A stretch of DNA of 64,000 bases from Apricaphanius iberus (Eukaryota; Chordata; Actinopteri; Cyprinodontiformes; Aphaniidae). Position numbers and translations under genes: made by a program. This document shows positions 23,861 to 35,622 of this stretch, piece after piece (positions within the stretch are counted from its first letter, which is position 1; the number at the start of each line of letters is the position of its first letter). Under the pieces are notes generated by a model. The model saw nothing but the letters and a program-made list of their open reading frames with translations. It had not been told where the DNA came from and searched no databases. The stretch lies in assembly GCA_028564705.1 (NCBI GenBank), contig JAPXFQ010002398.1, forward strand, positions 1,240,001-1,304,000, written 5' to 3'.

Positions 23861-24086
23861 CTCTGTAACCCTCAGCAAGTGGTGGAAGACAGTGCAAGGA
23901 GGCAGAGGAAGCAGCAGGAATGTGGGAAGTAAATCCATAGTAAATTCCTATGAAATGAAATTAAAACAAATCAGAAATGCAGATTCAGCCACACAAAGAT
24001 TTTTCTGTTTTCATCTTAAGCGCTCTGTCCCACCCAGGGAAGGTCTAAGAATAAAAATAGAACACATTCGTTCTCTGAATGGATGC

Positions 24087-24290
24087 CGACTCCCTCAAAG
24101 GGGATTGAACCTAGCATTCAAATACTCATTGTTTTTACAGCCGCTCCTGAATCCAGCATTAAACGGGAATCTACAATGCTAATCAGGGGGACAAAAGTTC
24201 CCAGCTTTCAGATACCGGGTACTTTGGGCTTAGATGCTCAAACAATCGAGAGGTGACATTTCCCAAAGAGCACTGATTCTTGTAGACAAA
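24087..24290 (+). repeat. block X, copy 1 (partner at 29650)
   Basis: About 200 bp aligning by eye with 29650-29838, best at its two ends: GACTCCCTCAAAGGGGATT ... CATTGTTTTT and AGGTGACATTTCCCAAAGAG ... GATTCTTG. Non-coding, unrecognised family. The two copies bracket UGT gene A. Confidence 0.6.
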
Positions 24291-24539
24291 TTTGAGAACC
24301 GCCACCACTAGGGATGCAATGATACCACTTTTTACAAACCGAGGTTGAGCTATTTTGCAAAGAAAACTGGACAAGAATTTCAGTTTCTATATGTGCAACG
24401 CTGGTAGAAACATTAGTAAACAATAGAAGATGTAGCAAAATGTAGAGACACAAAGCAGTGACTGTGGAAATGTTTATTGCTTGGATTGTTTATTACAAAA
24501 TATATTTGTAGTTATAGTGTAACAAAATGTAAAAAGTTT

Positions 24540-24772
24540 CAAAAGGTTATGAAAATGTCTGCGGGATATGAAACTTGAACTTGATGAACATCTAAGATCA
24601 GCAAAACAAGGAGAATTAATCCAGAAGTAGAACATTTATATGGTTTTGATTGTTTTTGTTTGTTTCATTGTTTCCGTTTTGGTTTTTTTTTTTTTTTTTT
24701 CCCTTTCACTTTGATCACATTTTGGATGTTTTAAAGTGCTGTATAAATATATGTTGATTGATTGATTGACAT
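24540..24772 (+). mobile_element. 3' tail of a fish retroposon
   Basis: Ends AAGTGCTGTATAAATATATG followed by (TTGA)n-type repeats (TTGATTGATTGATTGA), a common 3' tail of fish LINE/SINE copies. A poly-T run of about 20 lies at 24680-24700. The body upstream is too decayed to classify. Confidence 0.45.
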
Positions 24773-24801
24773 TTACTGTTCGGTCAATCAATCAAAGGAC
24801 C

Positions 24802-24829
24802 TTGAAAATGGTGTTTACACCATTTTCAA
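24802..24829. repeat. perfect 13-bp palindrome
   Basis: TTGAAAATGGTGT, two-base spacer TT, then its exact complement ACACCATTTTCAA. It lies 340 bp upstream of the UGT gene A start. Confidence 0.85.
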
Positions 24830-25169
24830 ACAGCAATAGCTCAACTGAAAATGGACAGCTACAATTAAACTGCTATCTGATGAGTATAAAATGATTGGCT
24901 AAATTCATCCAAAGTAATCCTTAGAATCGCTGTCTGTGACAGTAAATAACTGGAATGATTACACATTCACTAACAACTTCCTTGTATGACACAGTTCTGT
25001 AAAAACCCACAGATCTGAAATCATTCTGTCACAGGAATACTTCACATGATCAGCATCAAACCAGCAGCTAGAATCTACACATAGCAGAAGTTTAGAGTCT
25101 TTTTCTTTCAATTTTAGATACAAGAGGAATTATCTTTTTTTTTTTCATAACAGCATCTTTTATATCGTA

Positions 25170-28100
25170 ATGGAGCTGCATCTCTCCATCTTTGTCCTGC
25201 TGCTTTTTTCTGCAGTGCATAGTGTAAATGGGGGTAAAATTTTGATATGGTACACCGATGGAAGCCACTGGATTAATATGAAGCCCGTACTGGAGACCCT
25301 GGTCGACAAAGGACACAGTGTGACGGTTCTTGCCCCCAACACGTCGATGTTCATGAACAGTAGTGAACCCTCTCCTTTTGAGTACGAGGCATTTAACATC
25401 TCCGTCTCAATGGAGATGAAAAAGAAGTTAATTGAGGAGTTCCTTCTCTTTTCCATGTATGAGGTGCATCACATGAGCTACTTTCAGATTTACAACAAAT
25501 TTCTGACTTTTATGAGGAGTAACCTGAACTATTTCCTCCAATTCTTGGACGGCGTGGTGAAATCAGAAACTCTAATGAAGAAGCTGAAGGAGGGAAACTA
25601 CGACCTGCTTTTTGCTGATCCGATCTACCCCGGCAGTGACCTGACAGCAGATATTTTAGGGATACCTCTGGTCTTTTCTTTACGTTTTTCCTTGGGTCAT
25701 AATTGGGAGAGGATGTGCGGTCAGCTGCCTGCTCCACCTTCCTTTGTCCCTGGTGCTTTAAGCAAACTCACAGACAAGATGGACTTCTCAGAGAGACTCT
25801 GGAACGTCCTCTTTTATACTCTGCAGGATATCATAATGCAACATTTTCTGTGGAGAAAACTGGATAAATATTACTCAGAAGTCAAAGGTGAGTGAGTTAA
25901 AAATCACAGAGAAATCTTTACACTTGCAATGAATCTAAAATGTGATTTTTGGGCTTGGTCAAAATAATTACAGGAAATTTATGTGCTTTTATATACAGAA
26001 TACTTTATTGTAAAAATTTAAAATATTGTGTCTGTATCAGGTACACCTGTCAGTGCCTGTAAGATGATGGGTAAAGCTGATATGTGGTTGCTGAGAACCT
26101 ACTGGGATTTTGATTTCCCTCGTCCATTCCTCCCCAACTTCAAATTTATTGGCGGGATCCACTGCAGACCAGCTAAACCATTACCAAAGGTAGAATAAAG
26201 TAACGACTACACATCGATCACACTCATTCTAAGAATAGAAAAAGAGAAACATTGAACAGCTCACTGACTTTGATAGCATTACTGTTTAATAGGATATGGA
26301 AAAATTCATCCAAAGCTCTGGAGATGCTGGGATCGTGGTCTTCTCTTTAGGATCAATGGTCAAGAACCTGACCACAGAGAAGGCGAACATGATAGCATCG
26401 GCCCTGGCTCAGATTCCACAAAAGGTCAGAAAATCTCAAGGAGGTGCTCTGATTAACTTCTGCAGTGTTAAAATAACCAATTTACGCTAAGATTATAAAG
26501 GACCCTCATATATTTCAAGCAGTCCTCTTCATCTCAACCTTTCTCTGGATTCTCAGATAAAACCCTTCTTCTCTGTTAAATATTACCGTTGTCTGATCTG
26601 CTTATAACAAAAAATAACCCCCAAAAAACAGATGATTCTTTACACTAAGACCTCGGTCTTGCCTGGTTATTGGTATTACAAATTCTTTATTATGATTAGA
26701 ACAGACAAAATAAAGCAATTAATGATTTGGCACCAGCACAGCTGTCTAATCTTATGACTAAACATTTAGTTATTCACTCCCTCTACCCAGGTATCACAAT
26801 TGTGTAGTTATTTCCTGCTAATGACTGAAAAATAAAGGACATTGAGTGTTTTAGTTTTTGACCCCAAATTGGCTGAGTCAATGGACTCTTTAAAAAAAAA
26901 AGAGGTTCAGACCCATATATTTAGTCATGCATTGGTTAGAAGGCAGTATGTTCTTTACTAATTCATGTTTTTTTATTTATGTTTTTGTTCATTTTATCTC
27001 GACGGATATAGAGTATTTTTTTGAATATGTCAGGAAAAAAACGGATTCCAAATTATTTTAATAGCTGATTCAATTATTTCAACAAGTTCATGTCCCAAAT
27101 CACATTGGTAAAAAGACGTTTTATTTTTTGTTTTTATTGGTTGTAGGTGCTGTGGAGATACAGCGGAGAAGAACCCAAAGGTCTGGGTTCCAACACCAGA
27201 ATTTCTGACTGGATTCCACAAAATGATCTGCTGGGTGAGGAAATGTAAAAATCCAACCTCATTTTAAGAAAGTCAGAAGGATTGCTGAAAAAAACACAAA
27301 AAAAAACACATCACACCAAACCACAATGTGATGGGGGAAAAAAGGCCCAATAGAGTTGACAACAATGATTGTATTTGTGGTTGTTGTTCCTCAATATTCA
27401 CTGCATGAGTAAAGTAGCTGTAAAAATACCTAAATTAGAGCTCAAAGTTATTAAAACGATCTGTTCTTTACACTTTCCCTTTAATTTGGGATTCATTTAT
27501 TCAAAATTATGTTGAAGCTGTCAATAAATGTTTGTTACCTCCTGTTTTTATCAGGTCACCCAAAAACAAGAGCTTTCATCACTCATGGTGGTACAAATGG
27601 GATCTATGAGGCCATCTACCACGGTGTTCCCATGGTGGGAATCCCCTTGTTTGGTGACCAGCCAGACAACATGGTGCACATGGAGGCTAAAGGAGCTGCA
27701 GTTACTGTAAAGCTACACAAAATGACAGCTGAGAGCCTCAGAGATGCTGTAAACACTGTCATTAACGACAAATTGTAAGTTCTATATTATCTGCCTCGAT
27801 TTTCTCAAGCATTTACAATATAGTAGAAAGATTAAACACAACTAGTTGAGCCTGTTTCCTTCACATATGTCTCCTCTTTCAATACCAATTCTTTATAGAT
27901 GGTTAAAAATGCAGATGCAGCCACACAGTGACAGTAACACAATGTGCTCCCCTCATTCTGTTTTATATCCATTTACAGCTATAAAGAAAACGTGATGCGA
28001 TTATCCAGAATACACCATGACAGACCCATGAGTCCCCTGGACGAGGCGGTTTTCTGGATCGAGTTCACCATGAGAAACAAAGGGGCAAAGCACCTGAGGG

Positions 28101-28213
28101 TCCAGGCCCATGAGCTCACCTGGTACCAGTATCACAACTTGGATATCCTAACCTTCCTCTTCACTACAGTTCTGCTACTCTTCAGTTTCATTTACAGGGT
28201 GACCATGGCTTAG
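25170..28213 (+). CDS. ugt2a-like: UGT gene A, UGT2A-like, C-terminally truncated by a SINE
   Basis: UDP-glucuronosyltransferase of the ER membrane, which transfers glucuronic acid from UDP-glucuronate to small lipophilic substrates. Exons: 25170-25887, 26041-26189, 26293-26424, 27147-27234, 27555-27774, 27979-28213; the joined frame gives 513 aa. Signal peptide at residues 1-20; catalytic His33 (GSHW) and Asp150 (LLFADP); UGT signature [17 protein letters not shown] and donor-binding DQPDN in exon 5; membrane segment [17 protein letters not shown] near the end. The frame then runs into a SINE and stops after RVTMA, so the basic cytosolic tail with its KxKxx retrieval signal is missing. Its 5' flank lacks the block shared by genes B to E. 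Exon sizes fit UGT2; the protein resembles mammalian UGT2A most, but orthology is not resolved. Confidence 0.88.
26690..26960 (+). mobile_element. L2-like LINE relic in UGT A intron 3
   Basis: Decayed pieces read like the end of an L2-type reverse transcriptase [17 protein letters not shown] near 26715 and WLSQWTL...[10 protein letters not shown] near 26870-26930. No intact frame. Confidence 0.45.
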
Positions 28214-28455
28214 GAATTTTGAGTTCAGGAAGTAATCTGAGGGTTGCTGGTTCGAGCCCCAGCTCTGTCTCAGTCATTGTGTTCTTGGGCAAGACACTTC
28301 ACCAATAAGTTCAGATGGCCCGGTGACACCAATGTCCGGCAGCCTCCCCCCGTGTTTGTAAGCGTGTGTGAATGGGTGAATGATTGAAATGTACTGGGAA
28401 GCGCGTTCGGGGTTCATAGGACCTAAGTAAAGAGCTATACAAGTACAGGCCATTC
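28192..28455 (+). mobile_element. tRNA-derived SINE inside UGT A exon 6
   Basis: A-box-like TGGCTTAGG (28206-28214) and B box GGTTCGAGCCC (28249-28259) mark the RNA polymerase III promoter. The core GTTCTTGGGCAAGACACTTC and the tail AAAGAGCTATACAAGTACAG are typical of fish tRNA-SINEs. It interrupts the last UGT exon between the transmembrane segment and the cytosolic tail. The premature UGT stop TAG (28211-28213) is part of the SINE A box. No clean target duplication is visible. Confidence 0.85.
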
Positions 28456-28520
28456 ATCAAAACCCGCAGCTTCTGCTTCCAGAGATGCTGCGGAAGAAAA
28501 CAAAGAGAAAAGTTGAGTAA
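28456..28520 (+). pseudogene. orphaned cytosolic-tail segment of UGT A exon 6
   Basis: After the SINE the exon resumes (AAAACCCGCAGCTTCTGC) and aligns with the tails of genes B to E. Compared with B and E it is four bases short before CAAAGAGAAA, so the KxKxx codons are now out of frame even locally. It was once coding and is now untranslated. Confidence 0.8.
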
Positions 28521-29640
28521 AAGAAAAAGATAAATCATTCTAATGCATTAACAATTAAATTAAGTTTGTTTTTGGTGTTAATAGAGCTGGGAGATTTTTG
28601 AACTGTTAATATTTTGAATTATAAAAAACAATAAATATGAAAAAGAAAATAAGAATCCTTGAATATTCATTCCTTAATAAATGGTCTGTATTCAGCTCCA
28701 TATAACATTTCTTTATTTCAAAACATCACCACATCATGATACTGCCAAAACCATGCTTCACTGTGGGTATGGTGGAATTCGTACATATTCTGGTGATCTC
28801 ATTGATGTTAAATGGATTTAAGTTTATTATGTTGAACATAGTACCCTCATACAATCAGGGGAGTAATCTTATTATTATTATTATTGAGTAATTTTCACAC
28901 CTACAGCCTCCTTTCCTTTTGGCTTTACTGCAACAGCAAAATGTCTATAAAATGCTATTTTGTGTTTGGCAGCTCTGTATAACCAAGTATAGGTTACCAA
29001 TTACTTTTACCATTGATTGTAATACAATATCTATTTTCATGATTATAAATGTTGCCTTTGTTAAATAAATCCACCTTGAGATAAAAAAAATATTTTAAAT
29101 CATGCAAAATAAAGCTGAGTTTAGTTGCATTCATTGGAATCTCTATTACAAATATATATTCAACATAATTCTTGATTAAACAAAGTGCTTTAATTTATGT
29201 ACATGTTTGACTGTATTGCTTATGTCTTAGTAAAATTATTCTCATTGTTGTAAAACAAAACTGCAAAAACATTATGTCCTCAAAACTGTAGATGTATATT
29301 TCTTTATTTCAGCTGTTTACAATAGTTTACAAGAGTTTACAATACAATTATTTATTTTATACACTTCATTTTATTCTAGGATGATTCATGTTAAATTTAA
29401 CAGCGTTGTGGAGGGTGAGGTGGAAGCAAAAAAATAAAACAGCTTGGCATTAAATCCACTGATATTCTGTTTACCTCATGCTCATCTTCATCAGTACTCC
29501 TCTCTTCTTTGTGAAACTTGGGGTTTTCGCTTCACTCCCCACCTCCTCTTTGGCTCTGATCGAAACGGTCAAAATTAGTAATCACTTTTTACTAGAGAGG
29601 GGGTCCGTGGATAAAAAGAATTCTTCATTGTGCACCATGA
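28521..29640. other. UGT A 3' flank with Tc1-type fragment
   Basis: AATAAA near 28630 is a possible poly(A) signal. At 28733-28775 the sequence CATGATACTGCCAAAACCAT followed by GCTTCACTGTGGG is a Tc1-type repeat fragment; related fragments follow genes B, C and D. A short (TTA)n run lies near 28870. The rest is AT-rich without recognised content. Confidence 0.45.
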
Positions 29641-29649
29641 AACACTATA

Positions 29650-29838
29650 GACTCCATCAAAAGGGATTAAACAAATATTCAAATGTGCATTGTTTCTTTG
29701 GACATACTTCAATTCAGCAACGTAATCTGCATGGGTCGTGAAGGGGACAAAGCACCACCAGTTGAGGCTTTTTAAGGGTTTAGGTGCTGAAACAATCAGA
29801 AGTGACATTTGACTAAAAACACAGATTCTTGAATGCTA
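29650..29838 (+). repeat. block X, copy 2 (partner at 24087)
   Basis: See the copy at 24087. Shared words include GACTCCATCAAAAGGGATTA, CATTGTTTCTT, AGGGGACAAAG, AAACAATCAGAAGTGACATT and CAGATTCTTG. The region just upstream (29600-29645) is weakly similar too. Confidence 0.6.
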
Positions 29839-29849
29839 TGTCTGCACCT

Positions 29850-30737
29850 CCCACCTCCTGAATATTCATGAACCACAAAACCCCTATGAGCTGCAGCAAT
29901 ATCTGAAATCTTTTTAATTTTTAATCAACCGTCCAAACAAAGTAACTTTCATGTATTTAATTATTGATGCTGAACATCTTAGATCTCAATGAGAGACCAC
30001 AGGGATTAGAGAGGATCTTCTGGATTTGGACATTTACAACACCCAAACCTTTGTCAAATCTGAAAGGGAGCTTCCTGGCAGGAACCTTAGTTGCTCATCT
30101 ATCCTGAATCCTGTTAAAAAGCATTCTAAGTCCCCTGTTTGTGCAATGATGGACTAATTTAGCGTGAAGGAAGTGTGAATGAAAGGAAAAGCCTCCCAAG
30201 TCTTCAATCAAATTGTGTCTTGTTTTTACATTTCTGTGCTACGCATGGAATATCCATAACATGAACAAAGTTTGAGCTCAAGGTGTACCATAAGTGTAAT
30301 CAGTGTGAGATTACCTGGGGGAATATTTTTAAATATAAGTAATTTTATAATCAGAGCTGCAACCTTATGTTTTGGGAAGGGGCAGAGTTGTCATATGGTC
30401 ACCGCCTGGTGGTGAGTTGTTTGGCATTGGGGAAGGCAGTCACAAGGACCCCACTAAACCCTAATGAGTGGTGAGAGTGTGCCAGGGAAAGCTTTGCCAA
30501 ATGTCTCTTTAAAAGATCTTCCACTTTTGAGAGTGCTGTTTTAAGAGAGACCAGGAGTGTAATAGGCCTGAGGTCTCAATTTATAAAGCTTGCTTACACA
30601 CAAAACAGGGTCTGAAAACTGAGTAAGCAACTTTGTACACCAAGTTTGGGATTTATATAAGACATGTGGCAGGAAAAAGTGTAGAGCTTCCCATATACAC
30701 AACCAACAGTTAGCCCCCAACCCCATATCTGAATTAA
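29850..30737. other. intergenic, nothing recognised
   Basis: Non-coding, no clear repeat or gene signal. Confidence 0.35.
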
Positions 30738-30835
30738 AATAAGGTCAAGGTCAAGTTTATTTCTATAGCACATTCCCAACATTGACACTGCCAAGATTGC
30801 TTCACAAAATGAAAAAATACGCAGGAAAAAAAAAA
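30738..30835 (-). mobile_element. retroposon 3' tail, reverse orientation
   Basis: CAAGGTCAAGTTTATTTCTA followed by TAGCACATTCCCAACA is the reverse complement of a common fish LINE/SINE 3' end (TGCTATA...AAA). The body is not classifiable. Confidence 0.4.
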
Positions 30836-31119
30836 TTACAAAAAAGGTCATGTGAATTAAAAAAACAGAGATAATATAACCAGAATAGTCAACAATGTAA
30901 ATGAAAATATTTTGCATTTAAGAATTATATCACAGTGTGTTCATATGTAAGCCTTCAGATCATACAGTAATTGCACTTATTGGTGCATTAATTTTTGTCA
31001 AGCACAAATAACGATACTACAGTGACAATCCTGCATAATGTTGCACAATGGATGCAGTGGTGATCATTGGAAATCAGCCACAGGCATATATCAACCCGTC
31101 ACCAAATTCCTTGTTGAAA

Positions 31120-31240
31120 TCTCCATCTATGGATTCACTGAAGGCATCTGTTGTGGCTGAATTGCACAAACCCACCACCCTGAGGCAGCTTAAGTCTTTT
31201 CTGGTATTCACCAACTTCTACTGATGCTCGATTTAGTAAG
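31120..31240 (+). mobile_element. Gypsy-like pol relic
   Basis: A short decayed frame reads VAELHKPTTLRQLKSFLVFT, then NFY, like the Ty3/Gypsy segment after the reverse transcriptase. The following 300 bp may be a decayed LTR or adjoining part, but I cannot define its ends. Confidence 0.45.
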
Positions 31241-33014
31241 ATCATACCAACCCACAAACCTCACCTGACCTGCAAACATGTCAATCATCTTCATAGCTTC
31301 GCTCCGTGTGTGGTCGCCAATTGGAAACTCAGTTCACCATCAGCTCTAGAAGGCTTGTGTCATCTGATAGGAGCTTCTCGCAGCATTTCCTCATCACAGA
31401 CTTGACCTCACACCTGCTCCAATTAACCACCCCTTACCTCATTGGTTTGTTAACCATATAGGAGATGGTTTCACCTACATTTGTCCATGATCCAGAATTT
31501 CCCAATAATCTTGCCCAGCATGTTCCTGCGTTCCAGAATTCCTGTCAGCCAGGCCAATCTTCAGCCCTCCCTATCTTCACGTAGGGCCAGACTCTCTAGC
31601 TGAATTTGTTTGTAATTAAAAGCCACAAATATCGCTACTGCAATGTTAGTAGTATATGACACAGATTTGTCACTCATCATATCCAAAGAGGCCGTTGAGG
31701 AAGGATATGCATCCAGTTGGAGAATCATGAACTGAGGACTACAGGATTACAATAAGAAAATGTCTATAGTTTAAAGATAATGTATTATAGGATAGTGAAA
31801 TCTGAGCGCTAAGGTTTACCAGGTAATCTTCAATGGTTCACAGTTGTCTGTGGTTTGTCAAGGCACAACACCATAATGTCTCTTTTTGCAACATAGCTGC
31901 AGGAGGAAATGGGGCAATTTGGCCAAGTGTGAATGGGTCTGTTTATATTGATTTTGACAAGAGTTAGCATTTTTAAATAATTATTTTTCTAATATTGATT
32001 ATATCAAGTTATGAATTATTTGTCAACCCCAGGGATGCTAGTAACGTGTTACTTGGCAGCACGTTACTCTTAATATGACCATCTTTTTGGTAACAATCTA
32101 ATCTAGGGGAATGTTATTGGCAGCTGCTAAAAGTAACTAATAAAGTAACTTATAATCTAATGTAGTTTATTTTAAAAAATAATCAGTAAAGTTACTATTG
32201 GAAGGAATAATTAATAGTCAGTATTGAGATTACTATGCTGTGCTGTAAAGTTAAGAGGATGTAACAAGATCTGGTCGTACAAATCTCACATTTTTCGGGG
32301 TTATTGCTATCTCGTGAGCACCAGCCAGTTGCAGTCAGAAGGGTTCGGTCTGATGAATTTGTAATAAACGATACATCTACTTTAATTAAATTATTTGTTT
32401 GGCAACATTTTGGGCTTCCATTTGGAAAGATAAAAAGGTAACATAATGTCAAGCAAGACACGAAAAATATGGAAGCACTGCAATCTGTTCAGATGCTGAA
32501 GGAGGCAGAAAGCCTTTCTGAAATGGCAGATGGATGGACATCTAAGGGTCAGAGAGCACACTATTAGTAACAACAGAAAAATGGTCGTTGAGGTACAGTA
32601 ACCATGATCATACATATAAAGGGTTAAAAAGAAAGAAAACTTGATCAGTTTGTTGTATAGTAAAAATGCTGAATAAAATAATTTTCCCTATATAAATCTA
32701 ATCTTTTAACTTTTCTTAAAACTAATAATAGAATTTCCTGCCATCTCGTTCTCGTGATCTCAGTATCTTTTCTCATCTCGTCAGTGTTATTCATCGTTAC
32801 ACCTCAAGTCTGCAGTTATTACAGAAATGTGCATTAAGAAACATTTACAGACTAACATGAATCAGCTGGTTTTAATGACTAAGCTACTTAATGAACAAAA
32901 TGTCCCTCTGACCTCCTTTGAAATGCTATATGTAAGTTTTAATTTGAGAATTTTTTTGGACAAATAAAATTAAATATTTATTTCACATGCACAACAGATT
33001 TCCAGGGATGAACT
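31241..33014. other. intergenic between UGT A and B, repeat-like
   Basis: Mostly unrecognised. At 32035-32195 repeated GTAACTAATAAAGTAACTTA-type words resemble a decayed fish DNA-transposon repeat. No exon found. Confidence 0.35.
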
Positions 33015-33135
33015 TTTTATCTTCCATTATTCTGTACAAAGAGCAGCAAGTCAGAGGTCATTTAGTTAATCATTATCTTACAGGTGGAGCTGTTACAAAG
33101 ACCACACCTGGTTTACCCGCAAACAGACATTCAAC
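33015..33135 (+). promoter_or_regulatory. UGT B proximal 5' block with HNF1-like site
   Basis: Shared with genes C, D and E: ATTATTCTGTACAAAGAGCA, an AGGTCA half-site (33055-33060), and GTTAATCATTATC (33065-33077), which differs from the HNF1 consensus GTTAATNATTAAC at one base. HNF1 is a known liver/gut activator of mammalian UGT genes. The site lies 59-71 bases before the ATG, so it could be promoter or 5' UTR depending on the real transcription start. Confidence 0.45.
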
Positions 33136-35622
33136 ATGGAGCTGCGTCTCTCTGTCTGCATCCTGCTGCTACTTTGTGCCACAAGGAGCTCTAATGGAGG
33201 AAAGATTTTGGTGTGGTACACTGAGGCCAGCCATTGGCTCAACATGAAACCGGTACTGGAAACACTGGTCGACAGAGGACACCAGGTGACAGTCCTGGTC
33301 CCGAGCGCATCGTTATTCATGAACAGCAGCGACCCTTCTCGCTTCCAGTATGAACTTTTTGATGTTGCTGTCTCTGTGAAAGATATAGAAACGATTTTAG
33401 AAGATATTCTTCAGTTCTCTTTGTATGAGATGTATATCATGAACCCCTTTGAGATTTACGTTAGATCTTCAGATATAATGAAGAACACCATGGATGTTTC
33501 TTTTAAGTTCTTGGACGGTGTTGTGAAATCAGAAACAATAATAAAAAAGCTAAAGGAGGGAAACTACGACCTGTTATTTTCTGATCCAATCTACCCCGGT
33601 AGTGACCTGACTGCTGATATTTTGGGCATTCCTATTGTATTTACTTTGCGTTTATCTTTGGCTCATAATATTGAGAGGATGTGCGGCCAGCTACCTGCTC
33701 CACCTTCTTTTGTTCCTGGTGCTATGAGCAAACTCACAGACAAGATGAACTTCTTAGAGAGACTGTGGAACTTCCTTTTCTACGCTCTGCAGGACACTGT
33801 ATTAGAACAGTTTATGTGGAAAGAGTTTGACAGATATTACTCTGAAATTAGAGGTAAACAACCCGTTTTTTATTCTAGAGAACTAAAATAGATGGAATAC
33901 TCTAGGACTAAGAATTTAGATTATTTTAAATTAGACTGAATACGTACATTTTTTTGTTTTGTTCTGTCCACTCTTACAGGAACGCCCACCAGTGCCTGCA
34001 AGATGATGGGTAAGGCTGATATGTGGTTGATAAGAACCTTCTGGGATTTTGATTTTCCTCGTCCATTCCTCCCCAACTTCAAATTCATTGGAGGGATCCA
34101 CTGCAGACCAGCTAAACCTTTGCAAAAGGTATGGTTTTAATCCTGCCTTTTAAAAGTCCTTCTTAGACCCGTTGGCCTGTGTAGGCTAACAAAATTCTTA
34201 CTAAGGTCTAACAAACTGCCTTAGTAAAACTGAAAATAGAGATTTTTTGCAGGAAATTGAGGAATTTGTTCAAAGCTCAGGAGATGCTGGGATCGTGGTC
34301 TTTTCTTTAGGATCTATGGTCAAGAACCTGACAACAGAGAAAGCAAATATGATCGCTTCAGCACTCGCTCAGCTTCCACAAAAGGTTAGAAAAATCTGGA
34401 TAAAATATCATAAAACTGTATAGAGTTTATTAAACCAACTTTAAATATATAAATAATTTAAAAAAAATTGTTACTTAGACATATTTTGTTTTAATTTATT
34501 AATCTAGCACATTATAAAACAGTTTTAACTAACTTTAGGTAGTGTGGAGATATGCTGGACAAAAACCCCAGACTCTCGGTTCTAATACCAGAATATATGA
34601 GTGGATCCCACAAAATGACCTCCTAGGTAAGTAACAGAATCCAAACCACATTCTAGGATCATTGGTGTTATACTAAATGTAATGCTAAATATTATACACA
34701 CAAACACCACACAGCACCTCTAACTGTGTCACAGTTAACTTTAGTCTTTTTAAAAATGCTACACCTGGGCTAAACTAGCCTTTTTCCTGAAAATTTCTGA
34801 AAGAACTCTGATTGGTGCACAAAGGGATCTTAACTTATTTTTGTTAAATATTTTAATGAAAAAAAATTACATGTTTAGGTAGTTTGAGTTGATCCAGCAA
34901 AATCTTTAAGAAAATGTATTGGAAATGTTTGATAACCTTGTTCTCCATCAGGTCACACTAAAACAAAAGCTTTCATCACTCACGGTGGAACAAATGGGAT
35001 CTATGAAGCCATCTACCACGGTGTTCCAATGGTAGGAATCCCCTTGTTTGGTGACCAGTCAGACAACATGGTGCACATAGAGGCCAAAGGAGCTGCAGTT
35101 ACTGTTGACTTCTACTCTATGACAACTGAGAGCCTCAAAGATGCTATGAACACTGTCATCAACAACCAAACGTAAGTTGTTTATTACATTTTACAATTTT
35201 TACAATTTTGAGAATTAATAAAAGTGGTGTAAAGCATAAAGTTTTGAAAGCTCAATTCTATACTTATTTCAGAATTTTAACCTTTCCCAATGGGTTCCTC
35301 TCCTTTTGCACAATATCTCCACAGCTATAAAGAAAATGTGATGCGATTATCCAGAATCAACCAGGACAGACCCATAAGTCCCCGGGACGAAGCAGTTTTC
35401 TGGATAGAGTTCACCATGAGAAACAAAGGAGCAAAGCACCTGAGGGTCCAGGCCCATGAGCTCAACTGGTACCAGTATCACAGCCTGGACGTCCTAATAT
35501 TTTTCCTTATTGTAGATCTGCTCCTCATCTTCCTCCTCTTCAAGACCTGCCAATTCTGTTTTAAGATATGCTGTGGAAGAAAAGAAGCAAAGAGAAAAGC
35601 TGAACGAAGAAAACGGAAGTGA
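33136..35622 (+). CDS. ugt2a-like: UGT gene B, UGT2A-like, with stop-loss extension
   Basis: ER glucuronosyltransferase. Exons: 33136-33853, 33980-34128, 34253-34384, 34539-34626, 34952-35171, 35325-35622; 534 aa. Signal peptide at residues 1-20, catalytic His33 (ASHW) and Asp150 (LLFSDP), N-glycosylation sequon NSS at 63-65, signature [17 protein letters not shown], membrane helix [15 protein letters not shown], Cys-rich juxtamembrane stretch. Oddities: the donor-binding motif reads DQSDN instead of DQPDN, and the TGA used by D and E is CGA here, so five residues (RRKRK) follow KRKAE. This moves the KxKxx signal away from the C-terminus. Introns 2 and 3 are close copies of those in gene C. 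Confidence 0.92.

Noticed and set aside
23548..23897. Open frames in GC-rich sequence downstream of tal2
   Set aside because: Several overlapping frames on both strands with no domain; the region is better explained as a regulatory island.
28249..28259. tRNA gene suggested by a perfect B box
   Set aside because: It is the promoter of a SINE; there is no tRNA cloverleaf or anticodon arm.
33093..33320. Minus-strand frames repeated opposite each UGT exon 1
   Set aside because: They recur only because exon 1 is conserved among paralogs; they carry no independent signal.
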